Numbered from the stretch's first letter, positions 43,700 to 53,199 are shown. The stretch: 64,000 bases of DNA from Thermosynechococcus sichuanensis E542 (GCF_003555505.1 NZ_CP032152.1:806001-870000), one strand, 5' to 3'. Notes: generated from the letters alone by a model not told the origin. Translations and numbers: made by a program.

Positions 43700-45936
43700 C
43701 GACGGCGCAAATCGGCTACCGTCCGTTGCAGCGATCGCCAGCGTTGTTGTCGCAATTGGCTCAGGGCGCGCTTCAGGGGTGGCAAGGGGGGATGATCACC
43801 ACCATAGCGCCAAGCCACATAGGCTTGGGTCAGGGTTTCAATGGCACGTTGACTAATGGCATCCAGACGGCCACAGGTTTGCAGCGATCGCGCATATTCC
43901 CAAGGGGTTTGATTGGGTCGCTTCGCTAATCCCTGCTGGGCGAGACCATCGAGCATTTGTACATAGAGGCGGGCGATCGGCGGCAGTTTTTGCAGGCGTT
44001 GACGATATCGCCACGTCTGGAGAGCGTACCACAAGCCCCAAACAACAATGACTCCCCCAAAGAGAATCAGAATCCCTTGGACAATGCCCCCCAACCCTTG
44101 GCTAAATAGATCAAAGAATTTTTGCAAAGCGGTTTCGAGCGTGGCAAAGAGCGTACCAAGGAACCCTGTAACGGGTGTCGGCAACCAGCCGGTGACCCAC
44201 TGCCAAAACTGCTGGAGGACGCTAAAGGTTTGATCGACCTCTAGGGTGGCTGGATAGAGATCGTGCCCCGGAATTGGATCAAAGAGAAACCAGCCCAAAT
44301 TGGGAAAGTAGGCTTCCGTCAGGGCATAGGCGTCAGTGTTGCGAACCACGTACAAGCCCGTAAAGGGGTTAAATTCCCCCGTCCCTAAACCGGTGACCAA
44401 ACGGCTGGGAATGCCAAGACTGCGCAACAGCAGTGTCAACGCCGTAGAAAAGTGATCGGGATAGCCGCCGCGCCACTCAAAGAGAAAGGCCTCCACTAGG
44501 TCTTGATCTTTTCCTAGTTCAGGAATATCGGTTTTCAGGGTATAGGATTGCTTCAGGGCTTGGGTGAGGTAGAGGGCTTGCTCGTAGGGTTCGGGAATCG
44601 AGCGATCGGCCTTGGCAAGGAGGTCTTGAGCCAGCTTTTGCAGGCGTGGTTTTAGGTCAGGGGGCACTTCAAGGTAGGGCTGATAGCCCAAGGTGTGATT
44701 TAATTTTGGCGCTCTGCGCAACAGGGAGCGATCGCGCACGGGCACTTGAGAAATCACCGAATAGGTCAGCCCCTCGGGCAAAGGCAGCGGCGCCCGCAGG
44801 CCACCATCGGGATCGCGAGCAATTTCGCGGGTGGGAAAATAGAGTTCGCGCGGCTCATAGAGATGGGGAATCAAGTTACTAAACTCAGAGACAATCGTGT
44901 AGGTCTGAATCACTTCCCGCGTTGGCATTTGGGAGAGTGGTTGCGGCAGCAGATAGCGAAAACTCCAAGGGGAACGCCGCAGCACTTCTGCCTCATCGTT
45001 GCGACTAATGCGCCAACCCCGCCCCGTATATTTGTCAAAGGCAAGGACTCGCCAAAAGCCGGGGGCTTGCGATCGCACCCGCATTAACTCCTTGGGGGTC
45101 ATGATCCCGCCAAGGGTCTGATCAATTTCGGAGCCAAAACCGTAGTAAAAGTTCGGGTCAAAGGTTTGATTGACTAGTTCCTCGCCGACACTGCCACCAC
45201 CACGGCCACTGACATAGCCTGGATTGATCACTCGGGTTTGGTCAAACTCCCCCTCCACTTGAATTTCAGCACTGACGGGCAAGGTGCGAATCTGATAACC
45301 GGGAAAGCGCGGCAGCAACACAAAGACCACCATCCCCAAGCCGAGAATCAAGGCAAAGAGGCCGACCCATTGCCGCCAAGGCAAGCGTAGGGATTGCAGT
45401 GTGGTGGAGAGTAAGCCAAGGCGCGAGCGGTAGTCAAGGACGAGGACGGGTAGGGCGATCGCCAGAAAGAGCACGAGAAACAGCCCAAAGGTCATGGTTT
45501 GACTGAGGGTGGCCGCCACACTAATTAAAATTAGGGCAATCACCATCGAGTAGCCCAAATCCTTACGGCGGGGCAAGTCAAAGCTATGGAGCACTTGCAG
45601 TTGAATCAAGAGTTCCGTCAGCAGAATCCGTGAATCTTGATTGAGGATGGCCAATCGCCCCAAAAAAATCGCCAATGCCGTCAACATCCCAATGGCGATC
45701 GCCAGCTTTGCCACAACATTTCTTTGCCGCCGTGCCCACCAACTCCAACTAAAGCCCACAATAGAGAGGGGAACCGCCCAAAGACTATTGGCAGTATCCG
45801 CCGCCACATCGGTTGCCACCAAGCCAACAATCACCATGCCCAAGACCCCTAGGCGCAGGAGCAGGGAATCCTCAACATCTTTGGCGGGAGCCAGCATTGG
45901 GGAATTAGCAATGGGTTGCAACCAAGACTGAAACAT
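43696..45936 (-). CDS. TgpA-like transmembrane transglutaminase-fold protein with replaced catalytic residues
   Basis: A 746-residue protein. The N-terminal 200 residues hold five or six membrane helices (DUF3488/TgpA type). A periplasmic domain of about 400 residues with the transglutaminase-like fold follows, then one more membrane segment (about 630-655) and a C-terminal DUF4129-like cytoplasmic region. The fold blocks are clear: HFSTALTLLLRSLGIPSRLVTG, GEFNPFTG and GWFLFDPIPG. The catalytic Cys position holds Pro493 (GGYPDHF) and the catalytic His holds Tyr537 (DAYALTEAYF), while Asp553 remains. It is probably a non-catalytic member of the family. Its gene is convergent with the CNNM gene. 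Confidence 0.85.
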   Translation of the reverse strand: MFQSWLQPIANSPMLAPAKDVEDSLLLRLGVLGMVIVGLVATDVAADTANSLWAVPLSIVGFSWSWWARRQRNVVAKLAIAIGMLTALAIFLGRLAILNQDSRILLTELLIQLQVLHSFDLPRRKDLGYSMVIALILISVAATLSQTMTFGLFLVLFLAIALPVLVLDYRSRLGLLSTTLQSLRLPWRQWVGLFALILGLGMVVFVLLPRFPGYQIRTLPVSAEIQVEGEFDQTRVINPGYVSGRGGGSVGEELVNQTFDPNFYYGFGSEIDQTLGGIMTPKELMRVRSQAPGFWRVLAFDKYTGRGWRISRNDEAEVLRRSPWSFRYLLPQPLSQMPTREVIQTYTIVSEFSNLIPHLYEPRELYFPTREIARDPDGGLRAPLPLPEGLTYSVISQVPVRDRSLLRRAPKLNHTLGYQPYLEVPPDLKPRLQKLAQDLLAKADRSIPEPYEQALYLTQALKQSYTLKTDIPELGKDQDLVEAFLFEWRGGYPDHFSTALTLLLRSLGIPSRLVTGLGTGEFNPFTGLYVVRNTDAYALTEAYFPNLGWFLFDPIPGHDLYPATLEVDQTFSVLQQFWQWVTGWLPTPVTGFLGTLFATLETALQKFFDLFSQGLGGIVQGILILFGGVIVVWGLWYALQTWRYRQRLQKLPPIARLYVQMLDGLAQQGLAKRPNQTPWEYARSLQTCGRLDAISQRAIETLTQAYVAWRYGGDHPPLPPLKRALSQLRQQRWRSLQRTVADLRRR

Positions 45937-46103
45937 GGGACAGCAGCAGCAAACAGTGCCCTGATCCTAACAAATCTCTTCCCAAGAACAGGTGGATACC
46001 TTGGTCGGAGTGTTGGGGGCGATCGCCCGCTCGCAATGACTTGTATAAGCAAACTCTAGTAATTGTGATATTTCTTAATGATAAATTTCTTTTGTCTAGG
46101 TGT

Positions 46104-46111
46104 GCTATAGT
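46104..46111 (+). promoter_or_regulatory. Extended -10 promoter for the 46172 gene
   Basis: TG-C-TATAGT (TG at 46103-46104 region, TATAGT at 46106-46111) is an extended -10 element that needs no -35. A start near 46118 would place a 6-bp inverted repeat, ATGCGT (46113-46118) and ACGCAT (46132-46137), at the very start of the transcript. Confidence 0.5.
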
Positions 46112-46171
46112 GATGCGTAACGTTGACAACAACGCATTCATCTCTCTAAAGGTTCAGTTGAGAATCAATCT

Positions 46172-47290
46172 ATGAAGGCTGAAGATTTGATTGCTGAGGC
46201 CAAGAAAGTAGCACCCAAGGTTGAGGCCAATGTTGAAGTTAAGACAGAAACAACAGTAGGTAATACAGTCAAGGGGAATGTTAGTGTGGATACTAATAGA
46301 TTTACTTTAAATAAGGAAGCTAAGGAAGCCACTAAGCAAGCGGCTAAAAATGCTGGCAAAGAAGCCTGTTTTGCATTGGTCAAAGACTGTGTTGACTCTT
46401 TAATGGAAGTGGTTGAAACCCAAAAAATTGATCCTGCTGATCTTGTCGATGGCAGAGCTAAGCCACTCTCGATCCCTGAAGCGGTGAGCTATCAAATTAC
46501 TAGCTTATCCCAGCAAGTCGCTCACGTTATTAACAAAGTTGCGACTCAAATTGAAGAATCCAATTATGAAAACTGGGAGCAGGCTGTCGAAGGCTTTGAA
46601 GAATTGTCTCATAGACGGCGGCAAGAGCTTGAACAGCTTATTGAGGGTGAAAAGCAAATTAATGTCTCCGTGCAGTCCTTGGGAATGGCTGTTGATGTTT
46701 TTGCCTATGTCAACAAACAAATTATTAGTGAGCTAGAAGCGGCGCAAAATGCAGGCGATAAGCGGAAGGAGAGGAAGCTCATTATCTATAACGCTGTGCT
46801 TATTCATGAGCTATGTAAGGCAGTGATCAAATACTTGGATCAATTCAAGCTGTTTGGTAGGGATCAAATTCAGGAAGTAGATCGAGCCATTCGCGAACGT
46901 GCTCAGGAAGCAGCAAGAAGGGCTTCTGAGTTAGAGCGCCTTGCCAAGGATCCAGCCATTGATGCTGCCACGCGCGCCATCTATGAAAACCAAATTCGTA
47001 ACAGCCGTGACATATTAGAGCGGATGTTAGCCAGTTGGAAGGAATACAAAGATCAAATAGAAACAACCTGTGCTCAAGCAGTAGGTGCTTGTAGTGACTT
47101 AAGAAGGCGACTGGAGGCGCAAAGAGCAGCCGCTGCCCTCCAGATTAGCTGTATTGATGTGGCTTCTGTAATTGGGATGATGCGCACCACATTTCAGGAT
47201 TTTGAGCAAATCACAGCCACAGTCGAAGGACTAGAGTTGGCTGTACTTACACCTGAGCGGGTCACATCATTGTTCCTACAGGAAGCATAG
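46172..47290 (+). CDS. Predicted helical protein of unknown function
   Basis: A 372-residue soluble protein that I do not recognise. The first 45 residues are charged and Val/Thr-rich, with a run of alternating polar and hydrophobic residues (TETTVGNTVKGNVSVDT) like beta-strands. Most of the rest is amphipathic helix and coiled coil, especially about residues 130-180, 215-265 and 290-325. There is no transmembrane segment, signal peptide or enzyme motif. It has five Cys residues. The coding sequence is more AT-rich than its neighbours. Behind it, a second unknown gene follows 54 bases later on the same strand. Long helical-hairpin proteins such as alpha-helical pore-forming proteins share this general make-up, but that is a guess. 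Confidence 0.72.
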   Translation: MKAEDLIAEAKKVAPKVEANVEVKTETTVGNTVKGNVSVDTNRFTLNKEAKEATKQAAKNAGKEACFALVKDCVDSLMEVVETQKIDPADLVDGRAKPLSIPEAVSYQITSLSQQVAHVINKVATQIEESNYENWEQAVEGFEELSHRRRQELEQLIEGEKQINVSVQSLGMAVDVFAYVNKQIISELEAAQNAGDKRKERKLIIYNAVLIHELCKAVIKYLDQFKLFGRDQIQEVDRAIRERAQEAARRASELERLAKDPAIDAATRAIYENQIRNSRDILERMLASWKEYKDQIETTCAQAVGACSDLRRRLEAQRAAAALQISCIDVASVIGMMRTTFQDFEQITATVEGLELAVLTPERVTSLFLQEA

Positions 47291-47344
47291 CTAGGGCTTT
47301 TCTGTGCTAAATCTGAGGGGGAAGAGTGTGTAACGCTAACACTG

Positions 47345-47710
47345 ATGCTGAGTCTTTCTGACCTGAAGGAAAAGCTGCAAAAGATACAGGAGCAGGTTCG
47401 CAAGCAGTGGCGATCGTGGCAGGAGTCAATTCGCTTGCGATGGTTGTTGCTGCAGGTAATCGCCAGCCGTTGGTTACAGGATCTACAGGCTCAGCTCGAA
47501 GGCCGAAGCGATCGCCCCCTTTGGGGAATCCTCTATCAGCGGCTTGCGGCATGGCTCAAAAATCAGCCCCTGACGGCACAAATCTACACGGAAGAAGAAC
47601 TCAAATCACTCCTGAGTCTCTCGCTTCCCCCAGAGCTAAAAGACTATGTACAGAAAAGCCTCAAAGACCTTTACTACCGGCGTTTTCTCAATGATGTGAA
47701 AAATATCTAA
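47345..47710 (+). CDS. Small helical protein of unknown function
   Basis: A 121-residue basic, amphipathic protein rich in Leu, Gln, Arg and Trp, with a likely coiled-coil N-terminus (SLSDLKEKLQKIQEQVRKQW) and a LPPELKDYVQKSL block near the end. It has a short hydrophobic patch (about residues 32-42) but no clear membrane helix. No Shine-Dalgarno is obvious. It has no recognised family and follows the 372-residue protein, so the two may form a unit. Confidence 0.55.
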   Translation: MLSLSDLKEKLQKIQEQVRKQWRSWQESIRLRWLLLQVIASRWLQDLQAQLEGRSDRPLWGILYQRLAAWLKNQPLTAQIYTEEELKSLLSLSLPPELKDYVQKSLKDLYYRRFLNDVKNI

Positions 47711-47784
47711 AAAATATCTAAATGCTGGCTTGATGCTCCTGTGATCAGCGTTCAATCATCTCAACAGGAGCAAATTTCTATTGC

Positions 47785-48060
47785 TTAGCCGCCAGCGATC
47801 GCAGGAATGATGCTGACTTCGTCGCCATCTTTGAGGGGCGTTTCCAAGCCATTGAGGAAACGAATATCCTCATTGTTGACGTAGAAATTGACAAATCGCC
47901 GCAGTTGACCATTTTCATCACAGAGGCGCCCTTTAATGCCGGGGCAGTCCTGCTCGAGCTTTTCGAGAAGCTCAGCGATCGATTGGGCTTGGCACTCCAC
48001 CGTCGCTTGATCACGGGTGAGTTTTTGCAAGGGAGTGGGAATCAAAACTGTAACAGCCAT
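47785..48060 (-). CDS. MoaD/ThiS-like ubiquitin-fold sulfur-carrier protein
   Basis: A 91-residue beta-grasp protein ending in the di-glycine tail IPAIAGG, which is adenylated and thiocarboxylated in MoaD and ThiS. Other family features are the [21 protein letters not shown] segment and [11 protein letters not shown] before the tail. It is 50 bases after the threonine synthase gene on the same strand, with AGAGG before its ATG. No molybdopterin or thiamine gene is nearby. Its job is therefore open: it may serve a thiocarboxylate-dependent sulfur transfer linked to the thrC product. Confidence 0.85.
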   Translation of the reverse strand: MAVTVLIPTPLQKLTRDQATVECQAQSIAELLEKLEQDCPGIKGRLCDENGQLRRFVNFYVNNEDIRFLNGLETPLKDGDEVSIIPAIAGG

Positions 48061-48110
48061 AGACCTCTACAAACTATCAGTAAATTTCAACACAGCGTCG
48101 GGAAAACCAA

Positions 48111-49409
48111 CTAGACCAATACCGGTTGCCAATCCAACCGTTCGAGGGTGCGCGATCGCTCCAAGGCACGCTCAAAGCTGGCCAACTTGGGTTCAATGGT
48201 CAGGGGTTGACCAATGTCGTTTTGCACCGCCTCTTGGGTTTTCAGGCCATTGCCGGTGATATAGACCACGGTCACTTCCTCTGGATCAATGGTGCCTGCT
48301 TCCACCAGCTTTTTGAGAACGGCAATTGTGGTGCCGCCAGCGGTTTCCGTGAAAATACCCTCCGTTTCCGCTAGGAGTTTAATGCCTGCGACAATTTCTT
48401 CATCGGTGGCCGCAGCGATCGCCCCATTGGTTTTGCGGGCAATGTCGAGGGCATAGACACCATCGGCGGGGTTACCAATGGCAATGGACTTAGCAATGGT
48501 GTTAGGCTTCACCGGTGCCACAAAATCGCGCCCCTCAGCATAGGCTTGGGCAATGGGGGAGCAGCCCACCGCTTGGGCACCACTACAGCGCACGGGTTTA
48601 TCAGCCACCAGACCCACTTCCACAAATTCGCGGAAGCCCTTGTAAATTTTCGTGAACAGAGAGCCAGAAGCCAAGGGCGCCACAATGTGGTCAGGAAGCT
48701 GCCAGCCCAACTGTTCAACCACCTCATAACCAAGCGTCTTTGACCCTTCTGAATAGTAGGGGCGCAAATTGATATTGACAAACCCCCACCCGTGGGTATT
48801 GGCCACTTCCGAGCACAGGCGATTCACTTGGTCGTAGTTGCCCTCAACGGCCATCACCGTTGGCCCATAGATGAGCGTCCCCAAGACCTTACCCGCTTCC
48901 AAATCCGCTGGAATAAAGACACAGCAATCTAGCCCTGCGTGGGCCGCGATCGCTGCCGTTGAATTCGCCAAATTGCCGGTACTGGCACAGGAGACTGTCG
49001 TAAAACCCAATTCCCGCGCCCGCGTCAACGCCACCGACACCACCCGATCCTTAAAGCTCAGGGTGGGCATATTCACCGCATCGTTTTTGATGTACAGATG
49101 CTTGAGTCCGAGCCGCCGTGCCAGCCGCTGGGCTTTGACGAGGGGAGTCATCCCTGTGCCCACATCAATGGGGTTTGCCGATGTCACGGGCAAAAAGGGA
49201 CGGTAGCGCCAAATGGACTGCGGCCCCGCTTCAATGCTGCTGCGACTCACTTCTGTGGCCAGTCGGTTCAGGTCGTACTTTACTTCAAGTGGCCCGAAAC
49301 AGTATTCGCAGACATGAATGGCTTGGGGTTCGTACTCGGCGCCACACTCTTTGCATTTGAGGTGGGTAAAGTAAGCGGCTTCGGTGGTGGAGGTCAACGT
49401 TGCGGTCAT
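48111..49409 (-). CDS. thrC: Threonine synthase with N-terminal zinc ribbon
   Basis: A 432-residue PLP enzyme of the Fold II class that converts O-phospho-L-homoserine to threonine. The PLP Lys is in TLSFKDR, and GLDCC, STGNLANSTAA and YITGNGLKT are family blocks. The first 40 residues hold four Cys (19, 22, 34, 37) as a CxxC...CxxC zinc ribbon, typical of one threonine synthase subgroup. It precedes the MoaD-like carrier gene, 50 bases away. Confidence 0.95.
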   Translation of the reverse strand: MTATLTSTTEAAYFTHLKCKECGAEYEPQAIHVCEYCFGPLEVKYDLNRLATEVSRSSIEAGPQSIWRYRPFLPVTSANPIDVGTGMTPLVKAQRLARRLGLKHLYIKNDAVNMPTLSFKDRVVSVALTRARELGFTTVSCASTGNLANSTAAIAAHAGLDCCVFIPADLEAGKVLGTLIYGPTVMAVEGNYDQVNRLCSEVANTHGWGFVNINLRPYYSEGSKTLGYEVVEQLGWQLPDHIVAPLASGSLFTKIYKGFREFVEVGLVADKPVRCSGAQAVGCSPIAQAYAEGRDFVAPVKPNTIAKSIAIGNPADGVYALDIARKTNGAIAAATDEEIVAGIKLLAETEGIFTETAGGTTIAVLKKLVEAGTIDPEEVTVVYITGNGLKTQEAVQNDIGQPLTIEPKLASFERALERSRTLERLDWQPVLV

Positions 49410-49583
49410 GGGTCTCAGACTGCCTCAGACAAGTTGTTGACCATCCTAGCAGGGGGCGATCGCCCTGTCAAACATATCCGACTATTTTTATCGGGATTTG
49501 AATGCCCCCAAAAATTCTCCCCGCGCCCCTTGGGCATACATTGCTAGTCATTGGTTGTCGCTAACTTGAAGCGTTTTGAGACT

Positions 49584-49886
49584 TCAGCGAATGGGGGTAT
49601 GCACTGTCACGAGCTTCGTGCCATCGGGAAATGTTGCCTCCACTTGTACTTCTGGGAGCATTTCTGGCACCCCCTCCATGACATCGTCACGGCTGAGCAG
49701 CGTTGTGCCATAGCTCATCAAATCAGCAACCGTGCGTCCCTCCCGCGCCCCTTCCAAAATGGCAGCAGAAATATAGGCCACTGCTTCGGGATAATTGAGC
49801 TTGAGACCCCGTGCTTTACGACGTTCAGCCACAAGCGCGGCAGTAAAAATCAGGAGCTTGTCTTTTTCTTGGGGGGACAGTTGCAT
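49584..49886 (-). CDS. ureA: Urease gamma subunit
   Basis: A 100-residue protein beginning [20 protein letters not shown] and containing [12 protein letters not shown], the signature of urease gamma (UreA). It is part of the (alpha-beta-gamma)3 urease that hydrolyses urea. Neither ureB, ureC nor the accessory genes is nearby; in several cyanobacteria the urease genes are scattered. GAGGAACA lies before the ATG. Confidence 0.96.
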   Translation of the reverse strand: MQLSPQEKDKLLIFTAALVAERRKARGLKLNYPEAVAYISAAILEGAREGRTVADLMSYGTTLLSRDDVMEGVPEMLPEVQVEATFPDGTKLVTVHTPIR

Positions 49887-49953
49887 TGTTCCTCAGGCTA
49901 AACACTCACTTTGGCCTCTATATTAACCTGTGGCTTTGGTGCCCAGAAAATCA

Positions 49954-50511
49954 ATGATGGATAAAGCCAGACTGCGACAACACTACATTGAATGGCGGCA
50001 GCACTTGAGCGATCGCCAGTGGCAGGATCACAGTCAGCGCATTTGCCAACACTTGCTTAATCATCCCCAGTTTCAACAGGCAACCACGGTGTTGACCTAT
50101 GTGCCCCATCGCCGCGAACCCGATTTACGCTCCCTGTGGTTACTGCCAAAACAGTGGGGCTTGCCCCGTGTCGTGGGTCAGGATTTACAGTGGCATTGTT
50201 TTGATGGCAAAGCAGAGGCTCTCCAGCAAGGACGCTATGGTATTTGGCAACCGCCCCCCGAAGCGCCCCCGATTGATCCAGCGTGTGTTGATCTCTGCTT
50301 AGTGCCTGCCGTTGCCTGCGATCGCCAAGGGTACCGTCTCGGCTATGGAGCCGGTTTTTTTGATCGCCTCTTTGCCCACCCCGCTTGGCAGCATGTGTGT
50401 CGCTGGGGAATTGTCTTTGAGGTAGCGGTTTTAGAGGAATTGCCCCGTGATCCGTGGGATCAGCCACTGCAAGCGATCTGCACCGAATCAGGCATCTTGG
50501 AAATCAGCTAA
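49954..50511 (+). CDS. 5-formyltetrahydrofolate cyclo-ligase
   Basis: A 185-residue enzyme that converts 5-formyl-THF to 5,10-methenyl-THF with ATP. The conserved motifs [33 protein letters not shown] are clear (the last is the family hallmark). The gene has two consecutive ATG codons at 49954 and 49957; both are possible starts. A GTG at 49930 is also open but less likely. The stop overlaps the convergent HdrB-like gene by four bases. Confidence 0.94.
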   Translation: MMDKARLRQHYIEWRQHLSDRQWQDHSQRICQHLLNHPQFQQATTVLTYVPHRREPDLRSLWLLPKQWGLPRVVGQDLQWHCFDGKAEALQQGRYGIWQPPPEAPPIDPACVDLCLVPAVACDRQGYRLGYGAGFFDRLFAHPAWQHVCRWGIVFEVAVLEELPRDPWDQPLQAICTESGILEIS

Positions 50512-51407
50512 AGCCCTAGTTTTGCTAACACTGGCCGCGTTGAAACCACGTGTTTTCTTAAACCCAGTTCCTCAGGACTGAGGCCAAGGGCTAGTCCCAC
50601 CAGTTGCGGCAAGTGGAGAATCGGCAGATTGAGGGCAACTCCCACCTGCTGGGCAATCTCTGGTTGACGGGCATCGAGATTCAGGTGACACAGGGGACAG
50701 GGCGTTACAATGCAATCGGCACCACTGGCGATCGCGCTTTGGAGTCGTTGGGCCGCCATGGCAAAACTGGCCGTTGTGGCATAGCTGGAAATGGGCCAAC
50801 CACAGCACTGGGTGCGTCCCTCATAGGCTACAGGGGTGGCGCCTAATGCCTCAAACACCTGCTCCATTGAGGTGGGGTGAATCGGGTGATCAAAGGGAAG
50901 CCTCTCTTGGGCGCGCAGGAGATAGCAACCATAAAAGGCGGCGCAGCGAAGTCCGCTGAGGGGACGACGAACGCGATCGCGCAACTCGTCAATGCCCACA
51001 TCCCCGACAATGGCCCAGAGCAAATGCTTGACTTCGGTGGTGCCTTGGTAAGGAGCGCAGCCCTGTTGCGTCAACACTTGGTTAATTTCTGCCACGTACT
51101 CTGGGCGATCGCGCTGAAAGGTTTTGAGGCGTTCATCCACATGGCCAATCACCCCCTGACAGGTACTGCAATGGGTCAACAGGGGCAAGGTCAACTGTTC
51201 TGCAAGGGCAATGTTGCGGGCATTGACGGTATCTTCTAGGAGCCAAGAATTTTCCTTAAATGTGCCTGAGCCACAACAACTGGCCTCCTTCAATTCCACT
51301 AGCTCGATATTCAACAGGGGGGCGATCGCCCGCGTTGAGAGGTCTAATTCCCGACAAGCACCTTGAGCCACACAACCGGGATAGTAGGCATAGCGTAAAG
51401 CAGACAT
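50508..51407 (-). CDS. HdrB-like protein with two CCG domains
   Basis: A 299-residue protein with two CCG cysteine domains. In the first, Cys12-x31-Cys44-Cys45-x34-Cys80-x2-Cys83 matches the pattern for a noncubane [4Fe-4S] cluster exactly. A second set lies around YGCYLL, QCCGWP and TPCPLCH. HdrB in methanogens reduces a disulfide with such clusters; in cyanobacteria the partner and substrate are unknown, and related proteins are sometimes named succinate dehydrogenase subunit C. No HdrA or HdrC gene is adjacent. Confidence 0.85.
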   Translation of the reverse strand: MSALRYAYYPGCVAQGACRELDLSTRAIAPLLNIELVELKEASCCGSGTFKENSWLLEDTVNARNIALAEQLTLPLLTHCSTCQGVIGHVDERLKTFQRDRPEYVAEINQVLTQQGCAPYQGTTEVKHLLWAIVGDVGIDELRDRVRRPLSGLRCAAFYGCYLLRAQERLPFDHPIHPTSMEQVFEALGATPVAYEGRTQCCGWPISSYATTASFAMAAQRLQSAIASGADCIVTPCPLCHLNLDARQPEIAQQVGVALNLPILHLPQLVGLALGLSPEELGLRKHVVSTRPVLAKLGL

Positions 51408-51481
51408 ACAACTCGAAAAGCCTGAAATCTGCCCCTAGTCTAGCCAATCCTCAGGTGCACTCGTGTGTCCCACCCCTCAGG

Positions 51482-51487
51482 TATAAT
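51482..51487 (+). promoter_or_regulatory. Consensus -10 box of metK
   Basis: TATAAT lies 104 bases before the metK start, in the gap after the divergent HdrB-like gene. No strong -35 is seen. The leader between them has a T-rich tract but no fold matching a SAM riboswitch. Confidence 0.5.
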
Positions 51488-51591
51488 CCTAGGATTTAGA
51501 AACCAGTCCTTGTTTTTTTGTCAAAAGTCCGTGTTACCATAAGCCAATTTCTTGCCGTTCTTTCAACAACCCATGCCATAGGAGTGCTATC

Positions 51592-52842
51592 TTGCGTTAC
51601 TTATTTAGTTCGGAGTCCGTCACCGAAGGCCACCCCGATAAAATTTGCGACCAAATCGCCGATGCCATTCTGGATGCACTGCTTACCCAAGACCCCCAGA
51701 GTCGCGTTGCCGCTGAAGTTGTCGTGAATACGGGTCTGGTGCTGATTACGGGGGAAATTACCACCAAAGCACAGGTCAACTACGTCAACCTAGCACGGCA
51801 GAAAATCCGTGAAATTGGCTACACCGATGCGGAAAATGGCTTTGCCGCCAATAGCTGTGCTGTTATCGTTGCCCTTGATGAACAATCCCCCGATATTGCC
51901 CGCGGGGTGGACACTGCCCAAGAAGCACGGGAACACCTGAGTGATGCCGAATTAGATCGCGTTGGAGCGGGCGATCAGGGCATTATGTTTGGCTATGCCT
52001 GCAACGAAACCCCTGAGTATATGCCCCTGCCCATTAGCTTGGCTCACCGCATGGCGCGTCGCTTGGCGGCTGTCCGCAAAACGGGTCAACTCCCTTACCT
52101 GCGTCCCGATGGCAAAACCCAAGTCACCGTCATCTATGAAGATGGCCAGCCGGTGGGCATTGATACAATCCTAATTTCCACCCAACACACGGCCACCATT
52201 GGTGACATTAGCGACGAAGCCGCCGTTCAAGCAAAGATCAAAGCCGATCTATGGGAAGCAGTGGTCAACCCTGTCTTTGCGGATCTGGCGATCAAACCCG
52301 ATGACAAGACCCGCTTTCTCGTCAATCCCACGGGCAAATTTGTCATTGGTGGCCCCCAAGGAGATTCGGGACTCACGGGACGCAAACTCGTCGTGGATAC
52401 CTACGGTGGCTATGCCCGTCACGGCGGCGGTGCCTTTTCTGGGAAAGACCCCACCAAGGTGGATCGCAGTGCCGCCTACATGGCGCGTTACATTGCCAAA
52501 AACATCGTTGCCGCAGGGCTAGCCGATAAATGCGAGTTACAGATTAGCTATGCCATTGGTGTTGCTCGCCCCATGAGCCTCTTTGTGGATACCTTTGGCA
52601 CGGGTAAACTAGCTCCAGAGCAATTGCTGGAGTTGATTAAAGCCCACTTTGATCTGCGCCCCGCTGCCATTATCCAAACCTTTGGCCTGCGCCACTTACC
52701 CCAAGATCGCGGTGGTCGCTTCTACCAAGATGTGGCTGCCTACGGTCACTTTGGGCGTGATGATCTCGACCTACCTTGGGAAAAACTCGATAAAGTGGCA
52801 GACTTGCAAGCCGCTGCCGCTCAGTTTCTAAGTGCAGTCTAG
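51592..52842 (+). CDS. metK: S-adenosylmethionine synthetase
   Basis: A 416-residue enzyme making SAM from methionine and ATP. The N-terminus [20 protein letters not shown] holds the catalytic His and Asp; [12 protein letters not shown] and the [16 protein letters not shown] block are the P-loop-like and metal-binding signatures. The start is a TTG with AGGAG eight bases upstream; no in-frame ATG precedes it. A terminator-like hairpin follows the stop. Confidence 0.97.
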   Translation: MRYLFSSESVTEGHPDKICDQIADAILDALLTQDPQSRVAAEVVVNTGLVLITGEITTKAQVNYVNLARQKIREIGYTDAENGFAANSCAVIVALDEQSPDIARGVDTAQEAREHLSDAELDRVGAGDQGIMFGYACNETPEYMPLPISLAHRMARRLAAVRKTGQLPYLRPDGKTQVTVIYEDGQPVGIDTILISTQHTATIGDISDEAAVQAKIKADLWEAVVNPVFADLAIKPDDKTRFLVNPTGKFVIGGPQGDSGLTGRKLVVDTYGGYARHGGGAFSGKDPTKVDRSAAYMARYIAKNIVAAGLADKCELQISYAIGVARPMSLFVDTFGTGKLAPEQLLELIKAHFDLRPAAIIQTFGLRHLPQDRGGRFYQDVAAYGHFGRDDLDLPWEKLDKVADLQAAAAQFLSAV

Positions 52843-52852
52843 GAACATATTT

Positions 52853-52870
52853 GGGGGGATTTCTCCCCCC
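52853..52870. terminator. GC hairpin between convergent metK and secreted-protein genes
   Basis: GGGGGGA and TCCCCCC form a perfect 7-bp stem with a four-base TTTC loop. It lacks a T run on either strand, so it is a terminator-like hairpin serving the convergent ends rather than a classical intrinsic terminator. Confidence 0.5.
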
Positions 52871-52875
52871 TCTAG

Positions 52876-53199
52876 CTACTGGGTGACTCGTTGCAGGCAG
52901 GTTTGGGCGGTGTTGGTGAGCATCTGACGCACTTCGGGAGTGACATTGGTCTGCACATTTTCCCCGATCGCCTGAAATTCTGCCAAGGTCAATGAGGATT
53001 GCAGTTCATTGATCACACAGGTACAGTAGGCGTTGCCGTATTGCGCCATTTGCGGCACCTGTTGTTGCAGAGCAGTCGTACATTCACTGGTAAAGCGGGA
53101 AACCACTTCTGGGGGATAGGGAGCGGCGATCGCCCCCCCACCGAGGGACACCGCACTTAAAACCGTCAAAGTGATGGATGATTTTTTGAGTAAAGACAT
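52876..53199 (-). CDS. Small exported protein with four Cys
   Basis: A 107-residue protein with a signal peptide (MSLLKKSSITLTVLSAVSLG, cleavage near AIAA about residue 26). The mature part has Cys40, Cys59, Cys61 and Cys101, with CTC at 59-61, which suggests disulfides in the periplasm or lumen. It appears helical. I do not recognise the family. Confidence 0.65.
   Translation of the reverse strand: MSLLKKSSITLTVLSAVSLGGGAIAAPYPPEVVSRFTSECTTALQQQVPQMAQYGNAYCTCVINELQSSLTLAEFQAIGENVQTNVTPEVRQMLTNTAQTCLQRVTQ

Noticed and set aside
44646-45087. Overlapping plus-strand ORFs inside the TgpA-like gene
   Set aside because: They are antisense to the clear transglutaminase-fold region and have no ribosome sites or recognised domains.
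51408-51591. Possible SAM riboswitch before metK
   Set aside because: I found no SAM-I or other SAM-riboswitch core pairing and no terminator in the leader; only a -10 box and a T tract are seen.
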